Assembly (NCBI GenBank): GCA_030062745.1
Contig: CP099842.1
Coordinates: 11,253,595-11,317,594 of the forward strand
Direction: 5' to 3'
Length of the DNA stretch: 64,000 nt
Source: Capitulum mitella
Taxonomy: Eukaryota; Arthropoda; Thecostraca; Pollicipedomorpha; Pollicipedidae
Shown: positions 36,995-48,243 of the stretch, in pieces
Numbering within the stretch: position 1 is the first letter of the stretch
Layout of the letters: the number at the start of each line of letters is the position of its first letter
The notes under the pieces: generated by a model
Database searches by the model: none
What the model was told of the DNA's origin: nothing
What the model saw: only the letters and a program-made list of their open reading frames with translations
Made by a program: the position numbers and the translations under genes

Positions 36995-37698
36995 CCCAAT
37001 TGCTTCCGACAATGGCGCCTATTGAGCGACTTGAAGACAGCCTGTCGGCCAGTGATGTCGACGTTAGTGATGTCGCCCGGAATCAGCTTCACTTTGGGAT
37101 GGTCGGCCACGTTGAAGAAGTTGGAGTGCACGATCACGGGCTCACTGCCGTGAAAGTACACGTCCACGAAGAACTGCACGATGCTAACAAAGTAGTCGTT
37201 CACGGACAGACTGAAGAGGATGTCCAGCTTCTCCTCGTTCTTCACCACGAGCGTCTTGTTGGCCGTGAAGGTGTAGCACATGCCGTTGCGGCCGACGACG
37301 GACGTCCAGCGGCCGGCGGGCGCGGCGCCGCCGGTCGAACCCGACGTCTTGCAGGCGCCCCGATTACAGCTGTACACCAGCTGGTCCAGCTGGGCGCCGG
37401 CCCGCCTCCAGAAGGCCTCCACGGACAGGTTGGCTGGGAACAGGTTCCAGTCGACGTCCGTGCCGCGTCGGTTCAGCACCCCCATCGCCTCCGTCCGGCT
37501 GCGGCTGAACTTGAGCGACGGGCAGGCGGTGAAGGCCGGGAACAGCACGCGCTCGCCTTTCTCGATGGTGACGGTCATAGCGGCCGGCTCGCTCCAGTAC
37601 AGGTTGAACTGCGTGACGCACTGCACCACGCAGACGATGGCGCAGGAGGTCAGCATGGCCGAGTAGAAGACGGTGCGGAGGGCGCTCGAGTCGGACAT
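36995..37698 (-). CDS. DEG/ENaC channel, exon 1 (first membrane segment and extracellular domain)
   Basis: Encodes residues 1-234 and two bases of Gly235. I start at the ATG at 37698 because its context (GCCGCCATGT) is an ideal initiation site. The open frame continues upstream to 37752 but has no ATG there. Residues ~9-29 are the first membrane helix, followed by FNLYWSEPAAMTVTIE and FPAFTACP (53-60), the family's post-TM1 signature. Later come GMCYTF and RRHCRKQ, typical of the extracellular domain. The cytoplasmic N-terminus is only about eight residues and lacks the His-Gly gating motif usual in the family. Either an upstream exon is missing from my model or this is a short subunit. Confidence 0.87.
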
Positions 37699-38095
37699 GG
37701 CGGCAGCGGCGTCCCGCCCTCGTCCGCCGCTGGCGTTCCCCTCGACCGTCACCGAGGCACCGTCCCGGCGGCTGCCGGCCGGCGCCCGCTCCGGCCTGAG
37801 GCGACCGTGACCGTGTCGGTCACTGATCTCCGCCCCGGGCGGCTGAGGCCGTCACCGGTCGGTCCACGCGACCGTCCTTTAACGAGCGTATCGAGCTCCG
37901 ACCGCGGTCGCCATTCCATTCGGCGGCGAAGACGGGTGGGAACCACGCACGTGCCACGCGGAGGAGGTGGTGCCCGCTGCCTCCGGGCCATTGTCGCTGG
38001 CGAACGCCGGCTGCCTTGTCCTGACTCGTTTGTATTCACCGCCGGCGGCGGAGGCTCTGGCCTCAGAGAGCTCACAAATTACCCGGCGAACTGTA
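37699..38095 (-). promoter_or_regulatory. CpG-dense 5' region of the DEG/ENaC gene
   Basis: High-GC, CpG-dense sequence immediately upstream of the proposed start codon, becoming AT-rich beyond ~38130. Position and composition fit a promoter/5'UTR. A minus-strand frame (38075-37749) ends 50 bp before the start codon in another register and could be an upstream ORF. No TATA box recognised. Confidence 0.4.
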
Positions 38096-38428
38096 TGAGG
38101 TGTAGCCAGGAGTGGCGACTGTAGGGCAATGACGAACGCCTGTCACCGTACAAGTGACACGGCAACACGGCTAAGAATAAGACTGCGCAGCACAACACAC
38201 CTTTGAAATGCTACCGCATATTGTTCTTATCCATGCGCCAATCCAATTTGCGTGTCTCATGCAATCGAATAATACTAAAGCTAAATGAAAAGGAACTGTG
38301 TGAAACCTGCACCTGGTCGGAACGTTATAATTCATGGACTGAAGCTTAGCGTTCCGTCTTTTTTGTTTACTTTCACACCGGGGCAGCGTCAGGACAACTG
38401 TTGAAGTACTTCAGCGGAACTCACGGCC

Positions 38429-39145
38429 TTTAATCCCATTCCCATACCCATAGCTTTCGGGCGCATTCTCTCATGAGGACAAAGGGCTTATTCGCCCCCC
38501 TGAGATCTCGAAAACTACACGTCAGAGTTCATCGCAACAAACAACAATCGATTCGTCACGACGCAAAACACATTTCTATGAAAAGACATTCTGAAAATCT
38601 TTCAGAGGTGGATACGGGGGCAAAAAGCCAGAAAAGGGACAGTTTTTTCTATTTGTTATAACTCCGCTGTTTATGCATCGATTTTGATGCCATTGGTATG
38701 AATCAGGAGCTAATCGACGGGGCATTTTCCACTGGCCTATACGTTTAGAATTTAAAGAAGACTATGGGCATTAACAGCGTTTGGAAAGTGGGAGCTTTTT
38801 TGAAACTGAGTTAACACAAAAGTTGAAAATATTTTTTGTTTTTACTTACCACGTTGCACTTGAACTACAAATCGTATTACAATGTTTCTTTAATACTGGC
38901 ATAGGCGGCGCCAGGGACATGAAAAAGGGCAAACTGTCATGGTCGCATGTTCATGAAGTCAACTTACAACCTTTGACCTTAAATGATCTCAGATAACCCA
39001 AGTCACATACAAGGACCTTCAGTTCTTTTCATAATGTTTGGTTACGATTTCAGTCACTTGAATTTACTGCATTTTTAAAAGCTCTTTTTATGGCCGTCGT
39101 CATACAGGGTACACGTACGGACATTTTAGGTCCCAGCTCCGTGAC
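38429..39145. mobile_element. truncated TTAA element (subfamily 2, copy C)
   Basis: TTAATCCCATTCCC at the left, then GAGATCTCGAAAACTACACG, CAATCGATTCGTCACGACG, GTTGTTT-like ATGCATCGATTTTGATG, GGCGCCAGGGACATGAAAAAGGG and TTTTAGGTCCCAGCTCCGTGAC, collinear with copies A and B for about 700 bp. The right half is missing. It lies upstream of the channel gene's promoter region. Confidence 0.75.
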
Positions 39146-40170
39146 GCGACCGTTTGCTCGGAAGGCCCTGTGCTGTTGACGGAAGGGGGAATGGAAACGG
39201 GCTCTGTTTTGATTTGCCGCGGCACGATGAATTTTTATTTCTGAATGCCTAACATAATTTTTCGCGCTAGCGAGGCGGCGCAGTATACTTAATTTCCCTC
39301 GGTTCTTGAATCTGCGACACCCATTTCACTTTTGCACGGCTGGAGGCGCATTCTTAACACAGTTCAGATGTAAGCAAACTCCGTTTTTCTTTGTTATAAT
39401 CAAAACATACAGCATGAGGATTTGCTTATTCCGGTTGTAATGACACATCCGTAACGTACTTTTGCACATTACAGGGATTTAACCCCATGCTTCACTGCCA
39501 GAAAATATATGGCATCATAACTCAGAAGCTTCAGAATTTCACTGGCTTCGCCGCTTTGGTCTACCACCAGCAACATTTCAATATTCACGCCATGCAATGT
39601 CACTTGAGTCGTTACGATTTAGAATTCGTGTAAAAGTTACTGTCGTCGCTTGGAACCATTTACTGTAAGACCAGCGTCCTCCAAATTTTTCTTCCGGCTC
39701 TGCCTCACATAACGATAGCTAGTCATTGGGATGAACTGTCGTGCCGGGCTTTGATGGTATTTAACAGCCAGCTTTTAACTCATTTTGCCTTACATTCTCC
39801 GCAATATTTAGCCTCAAAATGGCAGGATTCACCTGTCTCCAGAGAAATCGGACACGCTTCATACAATGCATTTTCTATGTCTCGCCGTCCAGGGTTGCGC
39901 CCAGGATGACAGCTTCCCGTATTAAAAGAAAAGAAAAGTTAAAAAATCAGAGCCTGAAAATTAAGTGACCGAAAACCGAAGACATTTTTCCTACAGAAGC
40001 AACAAATGCCAGGGGGCACCATAATGTCGCATGCCCCCCTTGACGAAATCCTGGGATCCACTCTTGGGCCTCACCCTTCATGGGCAGTCTTCTGGCATGA
40101 CATCATCAAGCACATCAGCGTCACTCACTACTGTTAGGTTGGTCTTTATCTTGAAAAATCGGTCTCAAAC
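39146..40170. other. intergenic, no gene seen
   Basis: Short frames only. CCCCCCTTGACGAAATCCTGGGATCC at ~40035 resembles the end of an invertebrate DNA transposon also glimpsed at ~33770 (AGCGAAATCCTGGACCCG). Confidence 0.4.
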
Positions 40171-40428
40171 CAGGCACGTAGCCACCAGAAAGCATGGGGG
40201 CTATGCCCCCTCCCGAGCCAAGCGGTCTACACTTGATATTTGGCGATTCCGTAGGAATACAGAATAGTGATCACATATACGCTACAAAGCAAACATACGT
40301 TTTTCCTGTGCATTAAATATGAGGCTGATTCCGTAAAAGTGTTGCTTTTTCCCATAACTTTTGCCGTATGCCAGTTGCATATGGACATAATTTGACATCC
40401 CCCGGGGAAAATCCTGGCTACGTGCCTG
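40171..40428. mobile_element. 258-bp MITE
   Basis: The left end CAGGCACGTAGCCACCAG is mirrored by the right end TCCTGGCTACGTGCCTG. Next to both ends are short runs of G or C (GGGGGCTATGCCCCC on the left, CCCCCGGGG on the right). It is AT-richer inside, with no coding capacity. Flanking target-site duplication is not obvious. Confidence 0.7.
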
Positions 40429-41060
40429 TCCCGACCGATAGCATGGCTCATAACCTGGTGTTCGGCGACCAATACCAGCGCGTCCCTTGGGATCTTCGGG
40501 ATCGACATCAGCACGGTCACGTCGAAAGAACGGCGACACTTGCCAGGTTCCAGGAGAAGACTGCGGCCGGTCTGAGCCAGATGATGTCTGTTAGTGACGA
40601 CGATCTGTCCGATCGTGGTTCCGTGGATAAATTTCCAGAAATATCCAGTTGGTGTGAGGACGGATACCTTGCCTCGGGGCACCATGGCGACGGCACTATC
40701 CGCAGACCGGAATGCGTCGTTTAATCTGAAGAGCAGTCTTCGGTCGGGGGTTTGAGTTAATGGTCAGCTATCCCCCGAAGTGCCATGGCGCAGGTCCAGT
40801 ACCTCCAGAGGAACCAGGAGCGCATACGCCGGTGCCATCTGCATTTGGCTCGTTTTCACTGCCGCTCTCCGAATCAAGGTCAGGATCCAGTTTGGGAGGT
40901 ATGTATTCGTCCTCTGAACCAGTCAAATCCGCAACTCAGGTCCTCGAAGGGGAGGAAGGGAGGCGAAGGGTTAGCATGGGCCAGCCCGCATACAAGGGCC
41001 ATACCAGTTGTAAATATGTCGTATACCAAAATGATCGTGTTCAGAAAGCGTGAGATGAAT
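40429..41060 (-). pseudogene. possible decayed coding sequence, unidentified
   Basis: Composition here is codon-like compared with the AT-rich flanks. On the minus strand, fragments in different frames read as plausible protein. At ~40940-40800 there is an acidic stretch (GSEDEYIPPKLDPDLDSESGS). After a stop, 40685-40400 gives GKVSVLTPTGYFWKF and RRSFDVTVLMSIPKIP. An acidic SEDEY-type N-terminus occurs in some transposases such as the piggyBac group, but no catalytic motif is visible. I do not assign a function. Confidence 0.25.
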
Positions 41061-41147
41061 TATTATCATCTCTCTGATGAACACACCGTGGTTAAAAGTC
41101 GTGCACGTGTCTCGCAGTCAAGAAAATAAGGTATTTTTTCCTTTGAA

Positions 41148-41325
41148 GGTCTGGATGTATGCTTTAGCGTACAAAGGAGGAAATAGCACATACCTGAATG
41201 TATACTAATGTATACTATAGTGCATACCTGTGTATGTGTATGTATACCTGAGTGTATAGTATAGCATACAAAGGGGAAGTACAGAAGGCCTGGTGTACAC
41301 TTTAGTATACAAATGGGATTGAACG
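41148..41325. repeat. imperfect repeats of GTATGCTTTAGCGTACAAA type
   Basis: The palindromic phrase (G)TAT(G/A)C(T)TTAG(C/T)(G/A)TACAAA-GG appears three times (about 41155, 41255, 41300), separated by GTATAC/CATACC-rich sequence. Confidence 0.5.
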
Positions 41326-42265
41326 GAGCATGATTTACTGATTAGGCACAGGCAAGGATCTGTTGGGTTATTCTAGAGGTAATTCTAGGTCTGTCTGGAA
41401 TAACATTATGTATGCTTACACAGCACACTGAAAACATTTTTACCTGCGTAGGGCGAGTTAACCCTCTGTGCAAAGGTTCTCCATAAATTTTACGAAGCAG
41501 CCGAAGGTAAACGCAGAGTGTTTCCAATTAACACCTGAATTTATTCGACAGCGAATGGAAAAATACCGGCCTCGAGTGTTGTTTTCCCTGTCACGCCGAG
41601 TACGAACCCACGCGTTACGAGTGATGCGTTTGACTCGTGAAATGGGAATAGATTACTTGCCGGCATGTCCGCTTACCATTAACAGTGAGTAAATGACCCG
41701 ATGTATTCGGGTGGATTTTGGCGCGCACAGTGCTGCAAGGGTGTCATGTTTTTGAGTGATGAAACTCAAGTGAGCAGAACCGTGGCTAAAGGTAAGTTTC
41801 TGCCCGACGAAATCGCAAACAATCCTTTGTATAATTGCCACCAATGTAAAGAATGCATCATCCTGTTTCTAACCATACTTTCCACTACTTGATTTTCTAA
41901 AAAATAACAACAAAATCGTAACGATAACGTACCACACAGTAATACCGTGCTGCATTCGATTGGCGGAGAACAACATTATTCCGCGGCGGAAAATGTAGTC
42001 CCGCCAAGGTTAAGGTTATTGACATCAAGGATGTGTACACCCTGCATGCATCTTCAAGCGATTAATGACGTGACATATATGAAAATTTCTATTCTGTTGC
42101 CACAAACTGAACTTGGAGGAACTGCTGAATTACTACGCCGTTATATTATTGTACTAGATAATTGTTGGGATATCTGATATCAGTATCATTACATTATGAC
42201 ATTTAATACTCGTTAGATTACATTAGGTTGCTAGGTTCGGTTGTGCTGGGCTAGGTTAGATAAGG

Positions 42266-42350
42266 TTAGGTTAGGTTAGGTTAGGTTAGGTTAGATTAGG
42301 TTAGGCTAGGCTAGACTAGGCTAGGTTAGGTTAGGTTACGTTAGGTTACT
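42266..42350. repeat. interstitial (TTAGG)n telomere-type repeat
   Basis: Seventeen consecutive pentamers in strict 5-bp register: five perfect TTAGG, then TTAGA, TTAGG, TTAGG, CTAGG, CTAGA, CTAGG, CTAGG, TTAGG, TTAGG, TTACG, TTAGG, TTACT. Looser TTAGG-like words extend over 42222-42364. TTAGG is the ancestral arthropod telomere repeat, so this is an interstitial telomeric sequence or a short-repeat tract of that type. Confidence 0.85.
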
Positions 42351-42509
42351 ATATTAGGTTAGGGTAAATTTTTATTTGTTGTTTTATTTCACTTCCTAAT
42401 ATTTTCCAGCTTTGTTCCGTTATTTGTTTTTCAGATATTTTATTTCGCAGCTTTTTATTTTTTTGTATTTTTCAAATTGCAACTTCATTTTTTCATCTTT
42501 GTAATATTT

Positions 42510-42615
42510 TTACTTTTTTGTTATTATTGTTGTTTGTTATTATTATTACCATTTTATTATTATTATTATTACTATTATTGTTGTTGTTATTGTTGTTATT
42601 GTTATTATTATTATA
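42510..42615. repeat. (TTA/TTG)n trinucleotide-rich tract
   Basis: An almost continuous run of TTA and TTG triplets, about 100 bp, within a very T-rich 250-bp stretch. Confidence 0.85.
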
Positions 42616-44539
42616 ACAACGACTAACTTTTTTATTTTAAAGATAATTTATATCGCATTAGTTATTTCCCAACCTTTTTATTACTCTTGATTGGACCTTG
42701 AGCCCGAGCGACGACCAATCAGTGTCGAGATCTCACGTAAACAAACTATTTAGCGCAGAAACGTCAAAAATCCCTACGCGAGCGTCTGGCGGCTAGCGCA
42801 CGAGGGACGGCGCAAACTGTTTCGGGGGAAATAATGTGTGTTTTAGGTTTTTTCGGCTGAAATCGTAAGTAGTACTTATCAATATTGCATTTGAAGCGCC
42901 ATGCAACCACTACTACGATTATTTTCCCCCGAAGTAAGTGCTCTGTCAAAATCTTACTGTTGACCCAGTCTGTTGAGTTGACATATAAGCTGTCACCAAA
43001 AGTATTGTTGCGAAAGTGTTGACGCTGTGTTTGGCGTAGGCGCTCGCTCAAGTGTGGAAAACATTGTTTCACTGTGCCCATCTTGGGCTCGTCACAAACG
43101 CCGCACATTTTCCGACGTGGCTACCTAGTGCTTTTCATGTGAAGTTGACTTGTTGCCTGAATTTTGCCATTTTATACAACATCCCATGTATATTTAGATG
43201 TATATTCGCATTGTATTCATTCTGTTGCAGTATTGCACTGAAATAGTAATGCAGTGGTTGTGCCGTGATGGTCACATATTAGCCAAAGTGATGCGTAATA
43301 AAATAACACAACGGGACAGGAGTAGTTTTAAAAACGAAAACGAGTCTTGAATGTATGTGGTGTTTTTATGATGCTGACGTTGGGTGATGATAACGCAAGC
43401 TGGCGGACCGCGGACCTGCTCCACTTATGCGTTAGAAACGAGCACGTTACCCGCCCATGACGTGTCAGATGGCTGTAAAGTGATCCCCAAAATACGGGTG
43501 AAGGCTTTTGGTTTACTCGATACCACCTGTTCTATATATATGTTCATATATATAGGTATATATATATATGTTATGTTCAGGTATATGTTCATCATGTATA
43601 TATGGTTCAGCATGTATATGTTCAGCATGGACTACGCTGTAGCGTGTGACGACAACGAGTAGCACGGAAATGTGGAGTAAGCGAATTACACGAGGTTCTG
43701 TAGTGAGGGCAGCGGCTAAACACGCCCACAGCGGGGCGTGAATCCGCCAATGACGGATGAAGAACCCTTATACGATGGGTATATTTACCACTGCCCTGAG
43801 TGTCAAATACGTCTGCGTGTTGGCTAACCTGCAAATTTTAGGTTTGCTCGTTGTCATCAGGTAAAAATGTTTTCAGTGGAGCTTAAAATTTGGTAAGCTT
43901 CAACCCAAATTATTCTTTAGTGCCGGGGTGTATATTATATTATGGAATAGTATTCCCAGTTCCACGACTTTGCAATATGTCTGTGGTAAAAGTGTCAACT
44001 TCTTCGGTTTTGCCGAAAAGTTGCATAATGTTTGAGAGATGCTGTGCATATCTAATGAAAGTGATAGAGTAGCACATTCATAAGTAACGGAATTATCGAT
44101 AAACGAAAAGTGTAACTGCCGTAGACTCCCATGTTAAAGATGCCAATACGACGATTACGTAACTATAAAACTTAACACCCGGCTGTTTCACAAGATGATC
44201 GTAGTTTGCGACGTTCTTTAGGGTCATTCAATTAATGTTTCTTGTTTCTGTCGTGGTTTGCAAAAGATGGAGATTTTTAGTATGGATGGCTACGGCGAAT
44301 GCATATTATACTCTTTTCTTGTTACTGGCAAGATCTTGGTGTTTTATTTGTAGCTTATTTTCGGTTTAGGTCTCTCGCATGGCTCTCAAATTTCTCGACT
44401 TTGTTTGCTAAAGTAGTCAGCTTTGCACTATCCAACATTCTCCAGTGTCCACGCAAACCTCCAGCTTTTCTTGAAAACCACGAGCATCACAGACATCCAC
44501 GAGTGGCCTCCACGCACAAACGCAACCGCTCGGGTGTCT
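42616..44539. other. intergenic, no gene seen
   Basis: Includes an AT-rich TATATG/TTCAGCATG microsatellite-like tract at about 43535-43625. Frames up to 114 codons occur on the minus strand at ~42764-43108 without a recognised motif. Confidence 0.4.
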
Positions 44540-45238
44540 CAAATTCGTCTCCTTTATTTCAACAGTCCATAACAGCTTAACTATGTCGTTTTTCGCGGCG
44601 GCCGGGCGACGCCGCGTAAGCTCCGAGCGGGGCTGATACCGCGGCCCCTCATCACAGCGGCGCTCCGCCAGCTATCACGGGCCGCGGCGGCGGCCGCCTC
44701 TCGGCCGACCGCGCTCAGGACGGGCGGGAGGTACCGGGCGGGCTCGCAGCTACCGAAGAGACCAGTGGCGGCCGCGGCGGACGGGCCGCCGCGGCGGGCC
44801 GGCGCGCCGCCCGCCGACGACGGCAGTCTTAAAATAACACATCCCTTGGACGACCACCGACCAACAGAGTAAAGGCACCAAACGAATCACGTGACGCGAA
44901 ATCAGGCGTTGCTCGGGAACGACGGAACTGGGCGGGTTGGTTAGTGACTGGGGCGCGGGAGTTTGATTATTAATTGTCGCCTACGCGGGGGCATACAACC
45001 CATACATAAGAACATCGGCCAGACGAATGTACAACGTTCAGCGCCGCGATGAGCGATTATAAAACACGAGGCTAAGCTAGAAAAACACATCGAATGGTAC
45101 ACATGTACATTGAAGCACGTACAACCGCACTTGAAAACATAACAACGTCCGTGACCAGAGCGGGATGATTTACTTGTGTGTATGTGGGCGTGGGGCGCTG
45201 ACGCGAGTGACCCTATGCGTGCGGTGAGCCTTGTGCAG
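44540..45238 (-). other. 3' untranslated region of the CaaX-ending gene
   Basis: Downstream of the stop codon on the minus strand. It includes a 230-bp, extremely GC-rich block (44598-44830), then a canonical AATAAA (44558-44553 on the minus strand), followed 30-50 nt later by a GT-rich stretch (GCGTTTGTGCGTGG), the usual downstream cleavage element. Confidence 0.6.
44553..44558 (-). terminator. AATAAA polyadenylation signal
   Basis: Reads AATAAA on the minus strand, about 680 nt past the stop codon at 45239-45241. GT-rich sequence follows within 50 nt. Confidence 0.6.
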
Positions 45239-47398
45239 TTATTGCAGTGAGCAACAGATGCCCCAGGGGGCGGTGGCCTCCGTCTGTACGTGGCGCAGCG
45301 GGTGCGGCGGCAGGCGGCGCGCACGGCCCTGCGCCGGCCGTTCCTCCGGGCCCGGACAGCGAACCTCCGGCGACGCCAGCGGACTGCCGCCGTACCCCTC
45401 GTCCACGTCGTCGGGCGGCGCGGCGAACAGCGCGCTGTCACCGATCAGCTGGCGGTCGCTGGCGCGGTGCAGCGAGCCGACCTGCATCAGCTCGCTGGCC
45501 AGCGAGGCCCGCGGCGGCGGCGGCGGCGCGGCCGGTGAGGCCCGGTGCGGCGCCGCCAGGTCCACCTCCTCCGACTGACTGGAGGCGTCGTCGTCCCCGA
45601 CCGGCGGCGGCGGCGGTCCGTCGACGGGCACCGTCAGCACCGAGTGGTCGTCCAGGTCGACTAGCCGCATGACGGCGCCGGACGGCTCGTCCAGCGCCAC
45701 GCCCAGGCTGTAGTAGGCGGCCGCACGGTGGCGGCCAGCCGCCGCCGGCACCGCCGGCGCGGCCTTCAGTTGCTTGGCAACCCTGTCCCCCGCGTCGGCG
45801 GCGGGCGACGGCTCGGTGCTACTGCGTGACGCAGGGGAAGGGTTGCCTTGCACGTTTTTTGGCTGGGTCGCGCGGGGAGGGTCGGCCGCGGCCGGCTCCG
45901 GCTCCGGGTCGCTGTCCCAGTCGCAGTCGTCGTCGTCCTCCAGGTCGGACGCGTCCGTGCCGTCGGCGTTGACGACGAACACCGCCTCGGGCGACTGCTC
46001 CTTGAGCCAGCCGCGCACGGCCGTGCTGATGGCCTTGTCCGACAGGCTGGAGGGAGAAGACGCCTGGTCCGGCGGGCGCCCCCCGCCCCTGTCCGGCGGG
46101 GGCGAGTCGTCCGGAGGGGGGACGGCGTTCTCAACAAGGGGCGGGCGACTGGCAGAGTGACACGCCGGCGCCGGCGGCTCAGGAGCCGCCGGTGCGGTCG
46201 GCGTGGTGACGACGTTGGAAGCTCTGGCGAGTTCTTCCTCCGCATGGTCCCCGGCTGCGGCGCTGGTGCCGTCTGGAAGCTCAATTATTTTCGTCTGGGC
46301 ATCAGTTGCATCTGTGGAGGGGAGGCCCACGGCCGGCTGCGCGCAGGCAAAGCCGACCGTCGAACGCACAGCCTCCTCCCGAGCCGACTCTGCGACAAGG
46401 TCAGCAGACAGTGCTGCTTTTGGGCTCAGGTCCTGCGGCTCGACGGAAGAGGCCTTCTCCGACAGCCGGGCCGACTCCTCCGAGACAGCCGAGCCCGGCG
46501 AGCTCTCGCGGTCCCTCTCACTCTCCGTTTCCTCCAAGATGACGGTCTTTCGCAGATCGACCGACTGTGAAAGATCGGTAAACTGAGGCTTCTCAACCAC
46601 CTCGTCCTCGAACTCCGGCACCCCTTCCGAGCCCTGGGAAGCGCACGAACCTTCGCGGAAGGCACCGCCGGAGGTGTCGTCAGCGCGGCAATCTGTCTCA
46701 CACGGTGCTCGGGAGCGGTCATTAGGCATGTCTAAAAAAGAGGTGTTAGTGGGCAGTGGGGACGCGACTGGATCATCCACGGACTTATCCTCGTAGACGA
46801 AGGAGTCACAGCTCTCTCCGTCGTCCTCCCCGTCCTCTCCCTCCGGTGACTCATAGTCGACACAGTCGCCGTCGACACCGTCCGACGCGTCGGCGTCCGC
46901 CGCGTCGCGTTCGTCGTCCACCGCGCGCACGCCGTCCGCGCTCACCGCCAAGTCCGCGGCGGCGCCGCCGACGCGCGAGTCCGCCGTCAGCTGAACTTGG
47001 GACAGGACGGCCGCCTCAAACGCTGAGACGGCCGCAGTTTCGTTTTTTGGCCGGCCAGAGGGCACGGACGGCCCGGCCTCCGGCGCCGGCGCCTGCTCCA
47101 TGGCCAGGCGGGAGTCTAGCCGCCGGCACAGCGCACTGGCGGCGCTGTGCAGCAGTTTGCCGTCGCGCGGTGGCGGCGCGCCGGCCGCGTGCAGCCGCTC
47201 GCCGGACGGTCGGCGCTGCGGCGAGTCTGGCAGCGACACGTCGCTCTGCACGCCCGACGTCTGCTCGCTGGGCGAACGCTCCGCCCTGCGCTCGGGCCGA
47301 CCGCGGCCGCCAGAGGCGCTCGAGTCGGAGGAGCAGAGGGCAGCACAGTCGGGCGCCGGCGGCACCTCGCGGTAGCCGTCCGAACCTTCGTCGGTGAC
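45239..47398 (-). CDS. CaaX-ending disordered protein, last exon
   Basis: 719 codons plus TAA, open throughout. The frame stays open to 47545, but I place the acceptor at CAG|GTC (47399-47401) because it follows a C-rich tract and matches the phase of exon B. The protein is acidic, with runs such as YESPEGEDGEDDGESCDSF and SDLEDDDDCDWDSDPEPE, proline tracts (DGPPPPPVGDDD, APPPPPRASL), and few hydrophobic stretches apart from AVMRLVDLDDHSVLTVPVD. There are no membrane segments or known domains. It ends WGICCSLQ: the last four residues, Cys-Ser-Leu-Gln, fit a CaaX prenylation box, with a second Cys before it that could be palmitoylated. If so, the protein is tethered to a membrane (inference). 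Codon use is strongly GC-biased. Confidence 0.75.
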   Translation of the reverse strand, partial: VTDEGSDGYREVPPAPDCAALCSSDSSASGGRGRPERRAERSPSEQTSGVQSDVSLPDSPQRRPSGERLHAAGAPPPRDGKLLHSAASALCRRLDSRLAMEQAPAPEAGPSVPSGRPKNETAAVSAFEAAVLSQVQLTADSRVGGAAADLAVSADGVRAVDDERDAADADASDGVDGDCVDYESPEGEDGEDDGESCDSFVYEDKSVDDPVASPLPTNTSFLDMPNDRSRAPCETDCRADDTSGGAFREGSCASQGSEGVPEFEDEVVEKPQFTDLSQSVDLRKTVILEETESERDRESSPGSAVSEESARLSEKASSVEPQDLSPKAALSADLVAESAREEAVRSTVGFACAQPAVGLPSTDATDAQTKIIELPDGTSAAAGDHAEEELARASNVVTTPTAPAAPEPPAPACHSASRPPLVENAVPPPDDSPPPDRGGGRPPDQASSPSSLSDKAISTAVRGWLKEQSPEAVFVVNADGTDASDLEDDDDCDWDSDPEPEPAAADPPRATQPKNVQGNPSPASRSSTEPSPAADAGDRVAKQLKAAPAVPAAAGRHRAAAYYSLGVALDEPSGAVMRLVDLDDHSVLTVPVDGPPPPPVGDDDASSQSEEVDLAAPHRASPAAPPPPPRASLASELMQVGSLHRASDRQLIGDSALFAAPPDDVDEGYGGSPLASPEVRCPGPEERPAQGRARRLPPHPLRHVQTEATAPWGICCSLQ

Positions 47399-47566
47399 CT
47401 GCCAGGGGGGCCGAGTCAGCCGGGTGCCAACAGAAACCCGGCCGGAATCGGGCTGCAGTCCGCCGGCGAAACGAACAGCAGGAAAACAGAATTTTGGTGT
47501 CAGCAGTTCTACGCGTGACTGACTGAAAAAACGAGGGGTGTACAAAAACAGAACTTGAGCATAATA

Positions 47567-47620
47567 CTAGCATCAGATTCGAATATCATCAGATACGAAT
47601 AGCATCAGATACGAATGCGA
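47567..47620. repeat. 16-bp repeat, three copies
   Basis: AGCATCAGATTCGAAT, ATCATCAGATACGAAT and AGCATCAGATACGAAT lie head to tail in the intron between exons B and C. Confidence 0.85.
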
Positions 47621-48243
47621 CACGTTCTGAAGCTTTCTCTCCCTGTGACTTGTTCTGAGGCTTTCTCACCATAAAGGTTTAAGGTAACTGTACTCAAACG
47701 CCCATTCTCTTTTACTCCGGATCACACGACAAAAACACTGTGCGTAGGTGCGTAACGTTGGATGCCTTTAGATATCGGTAAATTCCACATTGGGAAACAC
47801 GATTAAAAAATAAGTCTCCAAAATATCGGAAAGACTGCTCAACCGCAAGGAAGAAATACGGCTTCATTGGGCTGAAAACAGCTTATGATCGGCAGACCAG
47901 AATACTCTTGCACAAAGTGCAGTCTGTTTGGTTTCGTCAGAAGCCCTTGCAGTGGTTTCGTCCGAAGCTTCGTCCCAAGCCCAGCGGAGACGGAGACGAA
48001 CAAAGACCAGTGCTTCCCCCCTTGCGGCATTTAGCTCCCTTAGGGGCACTGTAAGGGTCCCATAAAGACCCACCACAGCAGTTCTGGATCCCTCGCGAAG
48101 CGCTTGCACTTACGCACCCATAACAAAAGGCATACAGTGCAAGTCACATTATCATATTTTTCCATCTGAAGAGATGTCTGATCCGACCAAAATCTTCTGA
48201 TTTCCATTCGATCGAAGTTCTCCCTCTCAAACTAGCAACATAC

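Noticed and set aside
36991-37752. Channel exon 1 starting at 37752 with GTG
   Set aside because: The codon there is GTG, which is not a normal animal start. The ATG at 37698 has an ideal context and precedes the membrane helix.
37000-38124. 374-codon plus-strand frame opposite the channel gene
   Set aside because: It is the antisense shadow of exon 1 and its CpG-rich upstream region.
45247-47573. Several long frames on both strands over the large last exon
   Set aside because: They are shadows of the GC-rich 720-codon exon. Only the called frame joins in phase with the upstream exons and ends in a sensible C-terminus.
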